From assembly GCF_030347965.1 (NCBI RefSeq), contig NZ_JAQIBD010000001.1, forward strand, positions 620,001 to 684,000: 64,000 bases of DNA, in the 5' to 3' direction. This DNA is from Sulfurovum zhangzhouensis (lineage in GTDB: Bacteria; Campylobacterota; Campylobacteria; Campylobacterales; Sulfurovaceae). Under the pieces are notes generated by a model, which saw only the letters and a program-made list of their open reading frames with translations, had not been told where the DNA came from and made no database searches. The translations under genes and the position numbers were made by a program. Of this stretch, positions 1 through 8,136 are shown piece after piece. Positions within the stretch are counted from its first letter, which is position 1; each line of letters starts with the position of its first letter.

Positions 1-45
1 AAAATATCAGTGTTTACAGGTAAAAATATACAATGTGCTAAATAA
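1..45 (+). CDS. 3' end of an upstream gene, probably another recombinase of the same operon (partial)
   Basis: The first frame is open from base 1 to a TAA at 43-45 and gives 14 codons. It overlaps the next gene by 11 bases, much like the 13-base overlap between the next two recombinase genes, which suggests the same translationally coupled operon. The fragment is too short to identify. A first recombinase (TnpA-like) is an inference from Tn554-type gene order. Confidence 0.3.
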   Translation, partial: KISVFTGKNIQCAK

Positions 46-1534
46 GATTCAAACCTCAAAAATACTCAAATCATATCGTCTGGGATATATCCAAAATTAC
101 AAGTGGAGGAGTTTTACTATCGAACTAAATGATCTAGCAAAAGACTCCATCAGCAGTGACTTGAAGGCTTGGGCAATGCACTGTGCAGAACGAAGAAAGG
201 CTACTAATACTGTACAAATGACAATTAAGTTTTTCAAGTATGTAAAGGCCACTTCAAAACGCTTTAACATCACTACTACAGGTATTTTGGAAAGTGATAT
301 ATCCATATGGTTAAACACATTTAACAAGCCTCAAACAGTCCGCTCAGCGAAGGGAAATATCTCTTCGTTTTATAAATATCTATCCAACCAAGCAACGATT
401 AATGATAAGGGTAAGGCAGGATCTCTTAAAAAAATTCAGAAGATGATTGCTAAAGATTTTTCAGTCAAAGGCGATGAGCCGGAGAATCCTACTATGCCAT
501 TGCCTGAAGAGGTGTATCTTAATATCCGCTTGTATCTAGATGAGCTTGAACCGGAAATAAAAAATGCTTTCCTCATTATTTCTGCAACTGGATGCCGCCC
601 TTCGGAGATCGAGTATATCGAGGTTGATTCGTTAATATATGACAAGAATATGGAATGCTATATTTTAAAAATTTATGCGAACAAACAAGCTAAGACATAT
701 GCAAAAAAAGGAAAAAAACCTATTAGAAAAGTACCTATATATGACAAAGAAGTCCTTCAGGCATTTCATGATCAGGTAAGCTTGAGCGAAGAAGCAAGAG
801 TGGAGTCTAGAAGCGATGCAATATTCATCAGACGTAATCACAACAGGGTCCATCAGATAAAGTTCCACATCCCTAGTACAAAAGAACTCGTACGAGACAT
901 CAATGCGCTAATAGCCAAATACAAGATTAAAGCAGACCTTGATGATGAATTGTGGAAATATGCGCCATATCAGATGCGTTCAATGATCGCAACAACAATG
1001 GTTGAAAAAGGCCATGCCCCCGAAGAAATAAAAGCATTTTTTGGTTGGATGACGATCCATACTCCTGAGAAAGCTTATGCTTATATCCGAGAACGCAAGA
1101 TGGAAGAGCTCAATACCGACCTATTTAAAAAACACTTTAAGCTATCACTTGATGAAGAGCGCCTTCGCACCTATACCAGAGAGGAAAAAGAACAGCTATT
1201 CGTGGAATTATATGTCCATAAGCGTAAAATGGAATATGGCGAATGCATACGTCATCCCATTATGGGTGAATGCGGAAAACTACAGACTGCCGAGAGTTGC
1301 GCTAGCTGTGCCAGAATGATCACGGATATACCATATCTGAACACATGGATCAAGTTTCGCGATAATCAAAAAGAGATACTCGACACAATGACTGCTGCCT
1401 TGGATAAAGAAGGTATATCAAAAGAGGAGTATTCATCATGGGCAGAATATGTCATACAAAAACACCGTCTGGATTCATACCAAAGTCTTGTCGATGAACT
1501 GACAGACGAAAAGGAGCGAAGATGTCAGCATTAG
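35..1534 (+). CDS. tyrosine recombinase / phage-integrase family, Tn554 TnpA/TnpB-like
   Basis: A 499-residue site-specific recombinase. An N-terminal SAM-like core-binding region (about 40-120) is followed by a catalytic domain with GCRPSEI (Arg188), the second box YQMRS (Arg315, with Tyr instead of the usual His three residues before), FFGW in place of LGH, and the nucleophile in AYAYI (Tyr348 or Tyr350). A cysteine cluster near residues 410-430 (C..., GEC, ESCASC) probably binds zinc, as in the C-terminal extensions of Tn554-type recombinases. The start is a GTG at 35. The gene overlaps the next recombinase by 13 bases. It probably cuts and rejoins DNA at the element ends together with its partner. 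The family call is firm; the exact element type is inferred. Confidence 0.85.
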   Translation: MLNKIQTSKILKSYRLGYIQNYKWRSFTIELNDLAKDSISSDLKAWAMHCAERRKATNTVQMTIKFFKYVKATSKRFNITTTGILESDISIWLNTFNKPQTVRSAKGNISSFYKYLSNQATINDKGKAGSLKKIQKMIAKDFSVKGDEPENPTMPLPEEVYLNIRLYLDELEPEIKNAFLIISATGCRPSEIEYIEVDSLIYDKNMECYILKIYANKQAKTYAKKGKKPIRKVPIYDKEVLQAFHDQVSLSEEARVESRSDAIFIRRNHNRVHQIKFHIPSTKELVRDINALIAKYKIKADLDDELWKYAPYQMRSMIATTMVEKGHAPEEIKAFFGWMTIHTPEKAYAYIRERKMEELNTDLFKKHFKLSLDEERLRTYTREEKEQLFVELYVHKRKMEYGECIRHPIMGECGKLQTAESCASCARMITDIPYLNTWIKFRDNQKEILDTMTAALDKEGISKEEYSSWAEYVIQKHRLDSYQSLVDELTDEKERRCQH

Positions 1535-3057
1535 AATCAAATGCATATGTTTGGAAAGTAACATTTCAAAAGCTCCTGAACGAACAGTCCAACAATGAAA
1601 AAAAAGCGGAAAAGGAACTCATACCAACACTCGCAAAATTCTCATCTTCAAAGTTTGATAGCGATTCATGGATACTTGATAAACGCTCTAACAAATCCCA
1701 CCCAGACATCATAGCTTTTCATCAGTTTGCAAAGATGGGCACAAATGGAAAACATTTGGTCAAGCTCTTTACTATAGCAGGGTTAAACCGTGGAAGTGGG
1801 AAAAACTTGTCAAAAAATCTTTCGAGCTATTTCAAGTTCCTAAATGAAAACAAACTCAACCTACATCAGATAAACAAATCATTATTTGCTAAATATACCT
1901 ATTGGCTTGACCAACAACTTAACGACCAAAACAAGCCTATATCGGATGCATATAAGCATAAGCTACTCGATAGTGCTTTGCAGTTTCATATACTAATGAA
2001 CGGTCATTCTTTCATGGCTCATATCGATGGTGTGGAAGCCATAGAAAACCCTTATGATCGCAATACTAAGAATAGTAAATACAAAGTCATAGATGACGAT
2101 GTGCTTGAGAAGCTAGATAAACATTTTGATACCGAAGAATCCCCTCTACACATTAGGGTTGCTTACTGGATCATGAGAATGTTTGCTACAAGACCAGAAG
2201 ACACATTGAACTATCCGCTTGATTGCGTAAAAAAACTAACAGATAACATGGCCACAATTAAGCATGCGATTGTCAAGAACTCGGCTAATAGAGGCGAAAT
2301 TGAGTATAAGATCGGTTTTTTGAACCTGCAAGAACCGATGCAGAAAATGTTATTTGAGCTGATAGGGAAGCAACAAGATGCAAGCAAGAAACTGCAATGG
2401 CTCACAACTAAAAAAAGCTTTCTGTTCACCTACAATTCTTTTGATGCTACTAATAAAATATGTGTCCTTTCAAGACAAGTCTTATCTAGGTATTTCAATA
2501 ATATTCAAAAACATATGAATATTCCAGATTTAATAATAGCTGTACCACGAGATTTCAAAAAAACAGGCATCACAATGCGTATGGAATCAGGATGGACATC
2601 TCCTCAACTAAAACAATTTTCCAACCATCGTACATTCAGTTCCATAGATGCCTACTCCGCTCCATCGGAAAGTTTTATGATTACGGAACAAAAGAAGTTA
2701 CTGGAGGCAAATGGGGATATCAAAGGCCGCTTTGTATTTAATGGAAAGATCGTGAACGGTATAGGTGACAAATACGAAGCAAACTTACTAGAAAACCCAA
2801 GAGCCCACAAAATTGCTAATCTTGGATACTGCCCCGATATTGCAGGCTGTGGAAATCACTTAGAATGCTTGGACTGTTCAGACTTGATTCCTGATGCAGA
2901 TCTTGAAGGCTATTATCTTGATCAAGTAGACAGATACTTGAAAATAGCAGAGAAGCAATACGAGATGGAGGACAAGACAAATGCTAGAGACTCTCATCAC
3001 AGAGCAGCTCTCTTTGCTTCGCTATATAACAAAATACAATCCAGAAAGGAATTATGA
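1522..3057 (+). CDS. second tyrosine recombinase with altered catalytic box, Tn554 TnpB-like
   Basis: A 511-residue protein. The first catalytic Arg is in FATRPEDTL (Arg224). The second box reads PRDFKKTG, so Arg343 occupies the usual His position and Lys346 the usual second Arg position. SNHRT (His369) and the nucleophile in DAYS (Tyr378, nine residues later) are present. A C-terminal cysteine cluster (CPDIAGCGN, CLDC, about 435-455) parallels that of the preceding recombinase. It overlaps the upstream gene by 13 bases and the downstream gene by 4 (ATGA). The Arg-to-Lys change may make it weak or dependent on its partner. It could be a structural partner rather than an active recombinase. 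Confidence 0.8.
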   Translation: MSALESNAYVWKVTFQKLLNEQSNNEKKAEKELIPTLAKFSSSKFDSDSWILDKRSNKSHPDIIAFHQFAKMGTNGKHLVKLFTIAGLNRGSGKNLSKNLSSYFKFLNENKLNLHQINKSLFAKYTYWLDQQLNDQNKPISDAYKHKLLDSALQFHILMNGHSFMAHIDGVEAIENPYDRNTKNSKYKVIDDDVLEKLDKHFDTEESPLHIRVAYWIMRMFATRPEDTLNYPLDCVKKLTDNMATIKHAIVKNSANRGEIEYKIGFLNLQEPMQKMLFELIGKQQDASKKLQWLTTKKSFLFTYNSFDATNKICVLSRQVLSRYFNNIQKHMNIPDLIIAVPRDFKKTGITMRMESGWTSPQLKQFSNHRTFSSIDAYSAPSESFMITEQKKLLEANGDIKGRFVFNGKIVNGIGDKYEANLLENPRAHKIANLGYCPDIAGCGNHLECLDCSDLIPDADLEGYYLDQVDRYLKIAEKQYEMEDKTNARDSHHRAALFASLYNKIQSRKEL

Positions 3058-3545
3058 TGGCAAAAAGAGGAAATCCTAACCTAAATAAAAATGCACTAGA
3101 AAGAAGGAAAAGAACGGAAAGTCTGATACGCCAAGCTGTTAAATCGCTAGAGGCAAACCATGAAATCAAAAGTATTCCTTCTGTTAGTGCTAGAACAAAA
3201 GAGCTTGACACTAATAGCAAAGGTGTAAGCGAAGCTTCATTTAGAAACAAGAACCTTGAACATATCCAGTCGCTTATGATTGAATTGCGTATTGGTAAAT
3301 TCGAAGCCATTACAGTGGGAGATTCAGAAAGTGATGCCGAACTAGCTGATCAAGTCCTTCAGTTGAAAAAAGAACTCAAAAAGAAAAATGAAGAAATAAA
3401 GAAATTAAAACAGGATAAAAAGAAACAGAGTGTAACAATAGATATCATAACTATTGAAAATGAAGAGTTAAGAGCAGTTAACTATGAAATGGAAATGAAA
3501 TCAAAAATGAAGCTGTATTTTAATGAGGTCAATAATAGAAATTAG
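3054..3545 (+). CDS. small coiled-coil protein of the recombinase operon, TnpC/DUF6262-like
   Basis: A 163-residue, highly charged protein. Residues 1-85 hold a basic N terminus and a short helix-turn-helix-like segment (SIPSVSARTKEL ... VSEASFRNK) that resembles the layout of DUF6262/TnpC proteins, in which a strand of the form VSxxxLYR follows. Residues 100-155 are a long Lys/Glu coiled coil. It starts inside the recombinase stop region (ATGA overlap), so it is co-translated. In Tn554 the third gene modulates transposition orientation and efficiency. A similar accessory or DNA-binding role is inferred here from position and shape; I do not recognise it by sequence with certainty. Confidence 0.6.
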   Translation: MMAKRGNPNLNKNALERRKRTESLIRQAVKSLEANHEIKSIPSVSARTKELDTNSKGVSEASFRNKNLEHIQSLMIELRIGKFEAITVGDSESDAELADQVLQLKKELKKKNEEIKKLKQDKKKQSVTIDIITIENEELRAVNYEMEMKSKMKLYFNEVNNRN

Positions 3546-3564
3546 GGAGTAATTTTTGAGAAAA

Positions 3565-3591
3565 GAATTGCACTATTTAATAGTACAATTC
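3565..3591. repeat. 27-bp imperfect inverted repeat after the recombinase operon
   Basis: Arms GAATTGCACT and AGTACAATTC flank a short AT core, with a single mismatch in ten. The site lies 20 bases after the third recombinase-operon gene and 35 bases before the HU stop. It could be a terminator for the convergent genes or a recombination core site at the element end. There is no clear T-run, so the two readings cannot be separated from the sequence alone. Confidence 0.5.
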
Positions 3592-3625
3592 AATCCCTTA
3601 TATAGCGTAATTTAATGTATTATAA

Positions 3626-3907
3626 TTATGCTTGAGCCACTGCGTCTTTAAGTGTTTTACCGATTTTGAATTTCGGTGCAGTGTGCGCAGCTTTTTTATA
3701 AGTTTTGTTTGTACCAGGTACTGTACCAGATTTTTCAGCTACTTCTACTGTTGAGAACGTTCCGAAACCAACAAGTGATACGCTATCTTTCTTTACTAGT
3801 GCTTCTGTTACAGATTCGATAAAAGCTTTTACAGCTCTCTCTGCTGCAGCTTTACTTTCAAATTCACCATTTTTTTGTACCATTTCTACAAATTCAGCTT
3901 TTGTCAT
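3626..3907 (-). CDS. hup: HU-family DNA-binding protein
   Basis: A histone-like nucleoid protein of 93 residues, the usual length. The start MTKAEFVEMV at 3907 is preceded by a good Shine-Dalgarno (GGAAGAAG). An upstream in-frame extension of 11 codons to 3940 lacks support and would overlap the promoter. Conserved features are the GFGTF loop, the DNA-binding arm segment (KSGTVPGTNKTYK, where many HU have RNPQTG) and PKFKIGKTLKDAV at the end. It bends and compacts DNA and often assists site-specific recombination, which is notable beside a recombinase operon, though HU is also a normal chromosomal gene. Confidence 0.95.
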   Translation of the reverse strand: MTKAEFVEMVQKNGEFESKAAAERAVKAFIESVTEALVKKDSVSLVGFGTFSTVEVAEKSGTVPGTNKTYKKAAHTAPKFKIGKTLKDAVAQA

Positions 3908-3938
3908 ACTTCTTCCTTTATTTTTAAGATGTGAAATC

Positions 3939-3944
3939 ATTATA
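3939..3944 (-). promoter_or_regulatory. -10 box of the HU gene
   Basis: TATAAT on the minus strand, about 31 bases upstream of the HU start, leaving a short leader that contains the ribosome-binding site. No clear -35 box is seen, as is common in Campylobacterota. Confidence 0.6.
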
Positions 3945-4207
3945 TCACATTTTATTCTTAAATATTGCTAAATAAATCTCAAAAATGCCCTAAATTAGGG
4001 TCTCACAGAGCATTTTAGTTCATTTTTCATCGTAAAAAAAAACTTTTTTGATAAAAAGCTATTAAAAGTTATTAATATTTTATTTTATATTAGTAGTTTA
4101 AAAATATTAATATAAGAGTCATATGAGAGTTTAATTACTGGTATAAATAGATATCTGAAAACAAAATACAAGTAGTAATTCAATGAGGTATTAAAATAAA
4201 CTAAAAA
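3945..4207. other. AT-rich gene-free stretch with one hairpin (3982-4016)
   Basis: Very AT-rich sequence lies between HU and the diguanylate cyclase. Its only clear structure is nested: an outer AAAATGC/GCATTTT stem enclosing CCCTAAATTAGGG. On the minus strand the hairpin is followed by a weak T-rich stretch, so it may terminate the diguanylate cyclase message. No reading frame is credible here. Confidence 0.4.
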
Positions 4208-5089
4208 TTACTTGAAGACAACACTTCTATTTCTTCCATTAGTTTTTGCCTCATAAAGAGCTTTATCTGCTTGTTCTATTGCTGTTTCAATATTATATTG
4301 TTCTTCTAGATTTACCATACCAGCAGATATCGTTACCCTAATATATTCGTCATTATGATCGTGAGTCTGATAATTTTCTATTCCGGTCCGAATACGCTCT
4401 ATAATAGAAAAAGCCGTATCGATATTCGTATGTGGCATCATAATTAAAAATTCTTCACCACCATATCTATAGATGCTATCATAAGGACGTAAGTGTTGTA
4501 GAATATAACTCGCTAAATTTGAAAGAACCAAGTCACCTGTAGGGTGTCCATAATTATCGTTGACTTGTTTAAAATGGTCTATATCTACTATAGCAATTAC
4601 AGTTGTTTCCAGATGTCGTTTTATAAACGTCATCTGTTTACGTAAATCGCTCAGCATGCTAACCCGGTTCTTCACACCGGTAAGAGGATCACGGTTATAT
4701 AGAGTCTCTTCAAGTTCATATTTTAAGGCCTGAAGGTTTAATCTTAATCGTTCGACAGAGTTGGAAAAATTATCATAATCTATAGGTAAAATAATCTCTT
4801 CAACTGATGCCGCGAGTAATAGTTTTCTTGCTAAATTATGGGTTAGTTTATGTTCTTCTCTTATAGATATAAAGGTCATATTCTTCTTAATCTCTTTATT
4901 ATCACAAGAATAATACCATTGTCCAAACGGACATTGATGATGGGCATCTTCGTGTATGTCACGTTCATCGAACGGCAATCTGCATACTATAGAACGTATT
5001 AAGTTTTGGTACCAATGCCCATGGTTATAAATTGCCTGATCTATTTCACGAATAATAGCTTGTAGTTTCTCTCTGTCTATACGGTACAT
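4208..5089 (-). CDS. dgcZ: diguanylate cyclase with zinc-sensing CZB domain (DgcZ type)
   Basis: Makes c-di-GMP from two GTP. The 293-residue length and layout match Escherichia coli DgcZ (YdeH). Residues 1-125 are a CZB zinc-binding domain with ligands in YNHGHW, the HHQCPFGQW motif and EEHKLTH. Residues 130-293 are a GGDEF domain with active-site loop RYGGEEF, DIDHFKQVND for Mg/GTP binding, and an inhibitory RxxD site (RPYD) five residues before GGEEF, so product inhibition is likely. No transmembrane segment is seen, so it is cytoplasmic. In DgcZ, zinc binding inhibits the enzyme; the same is inferred here. It is monocistronic, and a c-di-GMP riboswitch lies 30 kb away. Confidence 0.85.
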   Translation of the reverse strand: MYRIDREKLQAIIREIDQAIYNHGHWYQNLIRSIVCRLPFDERDIHEDAHHQCPFGQWYYSCDNKEIKKNMTFISIREEHKLTHNLARKLLLAASVEEIILPIDYDNFSNSVERLRLNLQALKYELEETLYNRDPLTGVKNRVSMLSDLRKQMTFIKRHLETTVIAIVDIDHFKQVNDNYGHPTGDLVLSNLASYILQHLRPYDSIYRYGGEEFLIMMPHTNIDTAFSIIERIRTGIENYQTHDHNDEYIRVTISAGMVNLEEQYNIETAIEQADKALYEAKTNGRNRSVVFK

Positions 5090-5329
5090 CTTCCCCTCTC
5101 CATCATGTGTATGTATTGATATAATATGTATGCTTATACTATCATATTTACTTATAATATATTGCTTTACTTTGGGAAAATGTAATTATAATTAAATTGC
5201 ATCTATCTGATTAAATCATTTTTTGAGAAAGATATATGTATATTAAAGGCTAATACTAATTTATTTTATTAGATAAAACTGTAATTTAAATTTTCAAATA
5301 GATAATGAAGTTATAGAAGTATTAATGAA

Positions 5330-5414
5330 TGGTGCGATCGGAGGGATTTGAACCCTCACACCACGAAGGCACTACCCCCTCAAGATAGCGTGTCTACCGT
5401 TCCACCACGATCGC
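5330..5414 (-). tRNA. tRNA-Leu (anticodon GAG)
   Basis: An 85-base tRNA with a 7-bp acceptor stem (GCGATCG/CGATCGC), anticodon stem CTATC/GGTAG with loop TTGAGGG, a long class II variable arm, T-loop GGTTCAAATCC and an encoded CCA end. The GAG anticodon reads CUC and CUU leucine codons. Confidence 0.95.
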
Positions 5415-5474
5415 ATATTTGAATGTGGACGGGATTATACCCGTCCGAAACTTAAGGCTAGCTAAAGCTTCCTA

Positions 5475-5777
5475 TTATAGGAATGGGTTAGCGTAAAGAG
5501 CGATAAGTGCAATTACAAGTGTATAGATAACTTGTGCTTCGATCATTGCAAGAGCAATGAACATTGTAGTCATTAGTTTACCACCAAGACCTGGGTTTCT
5601 AGCTGTACCAGCGATTGTTGCAGCAGCAGTGTGACCCATACCGATAGCACCACCAAGAGCAGCAAGACCAAGACCAACACCAGCAGCGATTACTGAGTAA
5701 GCTTGGATCATAGTTTCACCTTCACCTGCAAATGCAGCTGCACCAAGAGCCATGAAAAGTACAAAAATCTTTTTCAT
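5475..5777 (-). CDS. atpE: F1Fo ATP synthase subunit c
   Basis: Forms the membrane rotor ring of ATP synthase. The 100 residues consist of a signal-like N terminus (about 1-17, ending AAAFA), a first helix rich in Gly/Ala (GLGLAALGGAIGMG), the polar loop ARNPG and a second helix carrying the ion-binding Glu in MIEAQVIY. Residues typical of sodium rings (Gln in helix 1, Ser/Thr after the Glu) are not obvious, which points to proton coupling. It stands apart from the other atp genes, as is usual in Campylobacterota. A good GGAAAT-type ribosome-binding site precedes the start. Confidence 0.95.
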   Translation of the reverse strand: MKKIFVLFMALGAAAFAGEGETMIQAYSVIAAGVGLGLAALGGAIGMGHTAAATIAGTARNPGLGGKLMTTMFIALAMIEAQVIYTLVIALIALYANPFL

Positions 5778-5955
5778 TATATTTCCTTCAAAATTTGGTT
5801 GATTTTAAGTCTCTACGACTGTGTTCCAAAGTCCGTTCGGCTTACGTAAACAGCATTGATGCTGCCAACAGTCACATAAATGCAAACTGTTTCCCTACTT
5901 ATCACTCCGTAATAACGGCGTAATTTTATCTAAATATAGATTACATTTCGCTTCA
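5778..5955 (-). promoter_or_regulatory. structured leader/intergenic region between pnp and atpE
   Basis: On the minus strand three hairpins follow each other: CCGT-AATA-ACGG, AACAGT...ACTGTT and CAGCAT-TG-ATGCTG. They lie between the pnp stop and the atpE start. The sequence could be a pnp terminator region plus an atpE leader, or a small RNA. A plausible -10 (GATAAAATT) lies upstream of all three hairpins. Confidence 0.4.
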
Positions 5956-8133
5956 CTACGCCAGATATTCTGGTGTAGCCAACTCTACTTTTTTACCTTT
6001 TTGCTCCAAGACTACAACTTCGATCTCATCACCCTCTTTATATTTATCTGCCAAGTTGTCAACACGTCCTTTAGCTACTTTTGAGATATGAAGCAACGCA
6101 TCAAAACCATCAGGCATTTCAACGAACATACCAAAGTCTACGATCTTCTTGATCTTACCGGTGTAATGTTTATTGATCTCATACTGCATCTGTTTAGGTA
6201 CAGGTTTTGAAGCAATAGCTTCAATATGTTCTTTAGCAGCGGCTACCTTGCCATCATCCTCTCCACTTACTTTTACACCCCCAACTTCTCTATCAAGATC
6301 GATACTCACATCAAATTTTTCAATGATCTCACGGATAGTTGCTCCAGCTTTACCGATAATATCAACAATACGGCTCGGATCAATCGTAAAATGTTCCACT
6401 TTCGGCAGCGCCAGACTTGGTTGCATATCCTGTTCTGCTTTTTCCATAAGCTCCAAGATATGCAAACGACCTTTTTTTGCCTGAGCCAGTGCATCTCTTA
6501 ATATATGAACTTCCAAACCGCCCAGCTTAATATCCATCTGCATTGCAGTGACCCCATCACGTGTTCCAGTGATCTTAAAGTCCATATCTCCATCATGATC
6601 TTCAAGTCCCATGATATCAGTAAGTACGGCATACTTCTCACCTTCAGTGACAAGTCCCATTGCTACACCCGCAACAAGCTTTTGTGTATCAACACCGGCA
6701 GCTTTCAGTGCCAATGAACCTCCACATACCGTAGCCATGGAAGAAGAACCGTTACTCTCCAGTATTTCTGAGACTAATCTTACAGTACCTTCTCTACGTA
6801 CATCTATAGTAGGTTCCAATGCGCGCTTGGCAAGGTTACCGTGTCCTAATTCACGTCTACCAGGAGCACTTGCTGGTTTCGCTTCACCTACTGAGTAGCC
6901 AGGAAAGTTATAGTGCACCATAAAGTGCTCTGAGAGTGAATTTTTTTCTGTAATGAGTTCATACATCTGTGCATCTTTATCTGTACCCAGTGTTGCTGTT
7001 ACCAATGCCTGAGTTTGTCCTCTTGTAAAAAGACATGAACCATGCACAGAAGGCAAGATATTTGTCTCTATTTCGATAGGACGCACTTCATCAAGTCTTC
7101 TACCGTCTGCACGAATACCTTTCTCCAGAATTAAAGCTCTAACGATAGTTCTCTTATATGCTTCAAGGACATTAGTTACCAGTTCTTTCTCTAGAGTGAT
7201 ACCTTCAGCTGCTTTCGCTTCCATGATAGATGCACGCACCTTCTTAAGTGCCGTACTTCTCTCACTTTTCGCCATAGACTGTACTGCTTCTTCTACTGCT
7301 TCTTTATAATTTTCTGCGATATAGTCATAAAGTTCACTGTCCACTTTTTCATCAAAAAGCTCCAATACAAGAGGCTCTCTGCTCATAGGGGCGAAAACTT
7401 CACCATATGCATCTGTAGCCTTCGATATTGCTTTTTGTGCAATGCCTATTGCTTCAAGAAGTGCCTCTTCATTCAATTCATTACATTCATGATGTTCAAG
7501 TATCAATGGTACTTCTGCCATTGTAGGTGCAACTACATCATCAATAATCTCTTGAGCAATTGTACGCATCTCAATCATCAAGACATCTTCGCCAGAACCA
7601 ACAACAAAAAGATCAAGTGTACTATCTACCTGTGCTGTAAGTGATGGATTGATAACAATTTCTCCATCTATTTTACTTAAACGAACAGCTGCAACTGCCT
7701 GTGAGATGGGAGTATCAGAAACAAAAAGGGCAGCTGATGCCGCATGCAGTCCCGCAACCTGCATGTCCACTTCACTGTCACTACTCAAAACAGTCACGGT
7801 AATTACTACCGGGTAACGGAATCCCTTTGGGAAAAGTGGACGAAGTGATCTATCGATGATACGAGAAGTCAGTGTCTCAAAATCTCCCGGTTTCGTCTCT
7901 CTTTTGATAAATCCACCAGGTATCTTTGCTGCGGCATAGCTTTTTTCGATATATTGAACCGTCATCGGGAGGAAGTCCTCTGTAACAGGGCTTTCATCGA
8001 TAGCTACTGTTGCTAAAAGAACCGCTTTCCCTTGTCTATAAAGCACTGCACCTGAAGCTTGTTTAGCTACTTTGTTAAATTCATATTTCTCTTCTAAATT
8101 GTTTATATTGAGCTCTAGCACTGTTGCTTCCAT
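5956..8133 (-). CDS. pnp: polyribonucleotide nucleotidyltransferase (PNPase)
   Basis: Phosphorolytic 3'-to-5' exoribonuclease of RNA turnover. The 725 residues show two RNase PH-like halves (about 1-210 and 310-540) joined by a helical linker, then a KH domain with IIGKAGATIREI (about 565) and a C-terminal S1 domain (TGKIKKIVDFGMFVEM). FTRGQTQAL and the Asp-rich DHDGDMDFK active-site region in the second half are intact. It is the last gene of the operon, three bases after the phosphoribosyltransferase stop. Confidence 0.97.
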   Translation of the reverse strand: MEATVLELNINNLEEKYEFNKVAKQASGAVLYRQGKAVLLATVAIDESPVTEDFLPMTVQYIEKSYAAAKIPGGFIKRETKPGDFETLTSRIIDRSLRPLFPKGFRYPVVITVTVLSSDSEVDMQVAGLHAASAALFVSDTPISQAVAAVRLSKIDGEIVINPSLTAQVDSTLDLFVVGSGEDVLMIEMRTIAQEIIDDVVAPTMAEVPLILEHHECNELNEEALLEAIGIAQKAISKATDAYGEVFAPMSREPLVLELFDEKVDSELYDYIAENYKEAVEEAVQSMAKSERSTALKKVRASIMEAKAAEGITLEKELVTNVLEAYKRTIVRALILEKGIRADGRRLDEVRPIEIETNILPSVHGSCLFTRGQTQALVTATLGTDKDAQMYELITEKNSLSEHFMVHYNFPGYSVGEAKPASAPGRRELGHGNLAKRALEPTIDVRREGTVRLVSEILESNGSSSMATVCGGSLALKAAGVDTQKLVAGVAMGLVTEGEKYAVLTDIMGLEDHDGDMDFKITGTRDGVTAMQMDIKLGGLEVHILRDALAQAKKGRLHILELMEKAEQDMQPSLALPKVEHFTIDPSRIVDIIGKAGATIREIIEKFDVSIDLDREVGGVKVSGEDDGKVAAAKEHIEAIASKPVPKQMQYEINKHYTGKIKKIVDFGMFVEMPDGFDALLHISKVAKGRVDNLADKYKEGDEIEVVVLEQKGKKVELATPEYLA

Positions 8134-8136
8134 AAA

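Noticed and set aside
6173-6901. plus-strand open frames inside pnp (and similar long opposite-strand frames in htpG, lon, rho)
   Set aside because: They lie opposite strongly conserved genes, have low-complexity or Ser/Cys-rich translations and no ribosome-binding sites.
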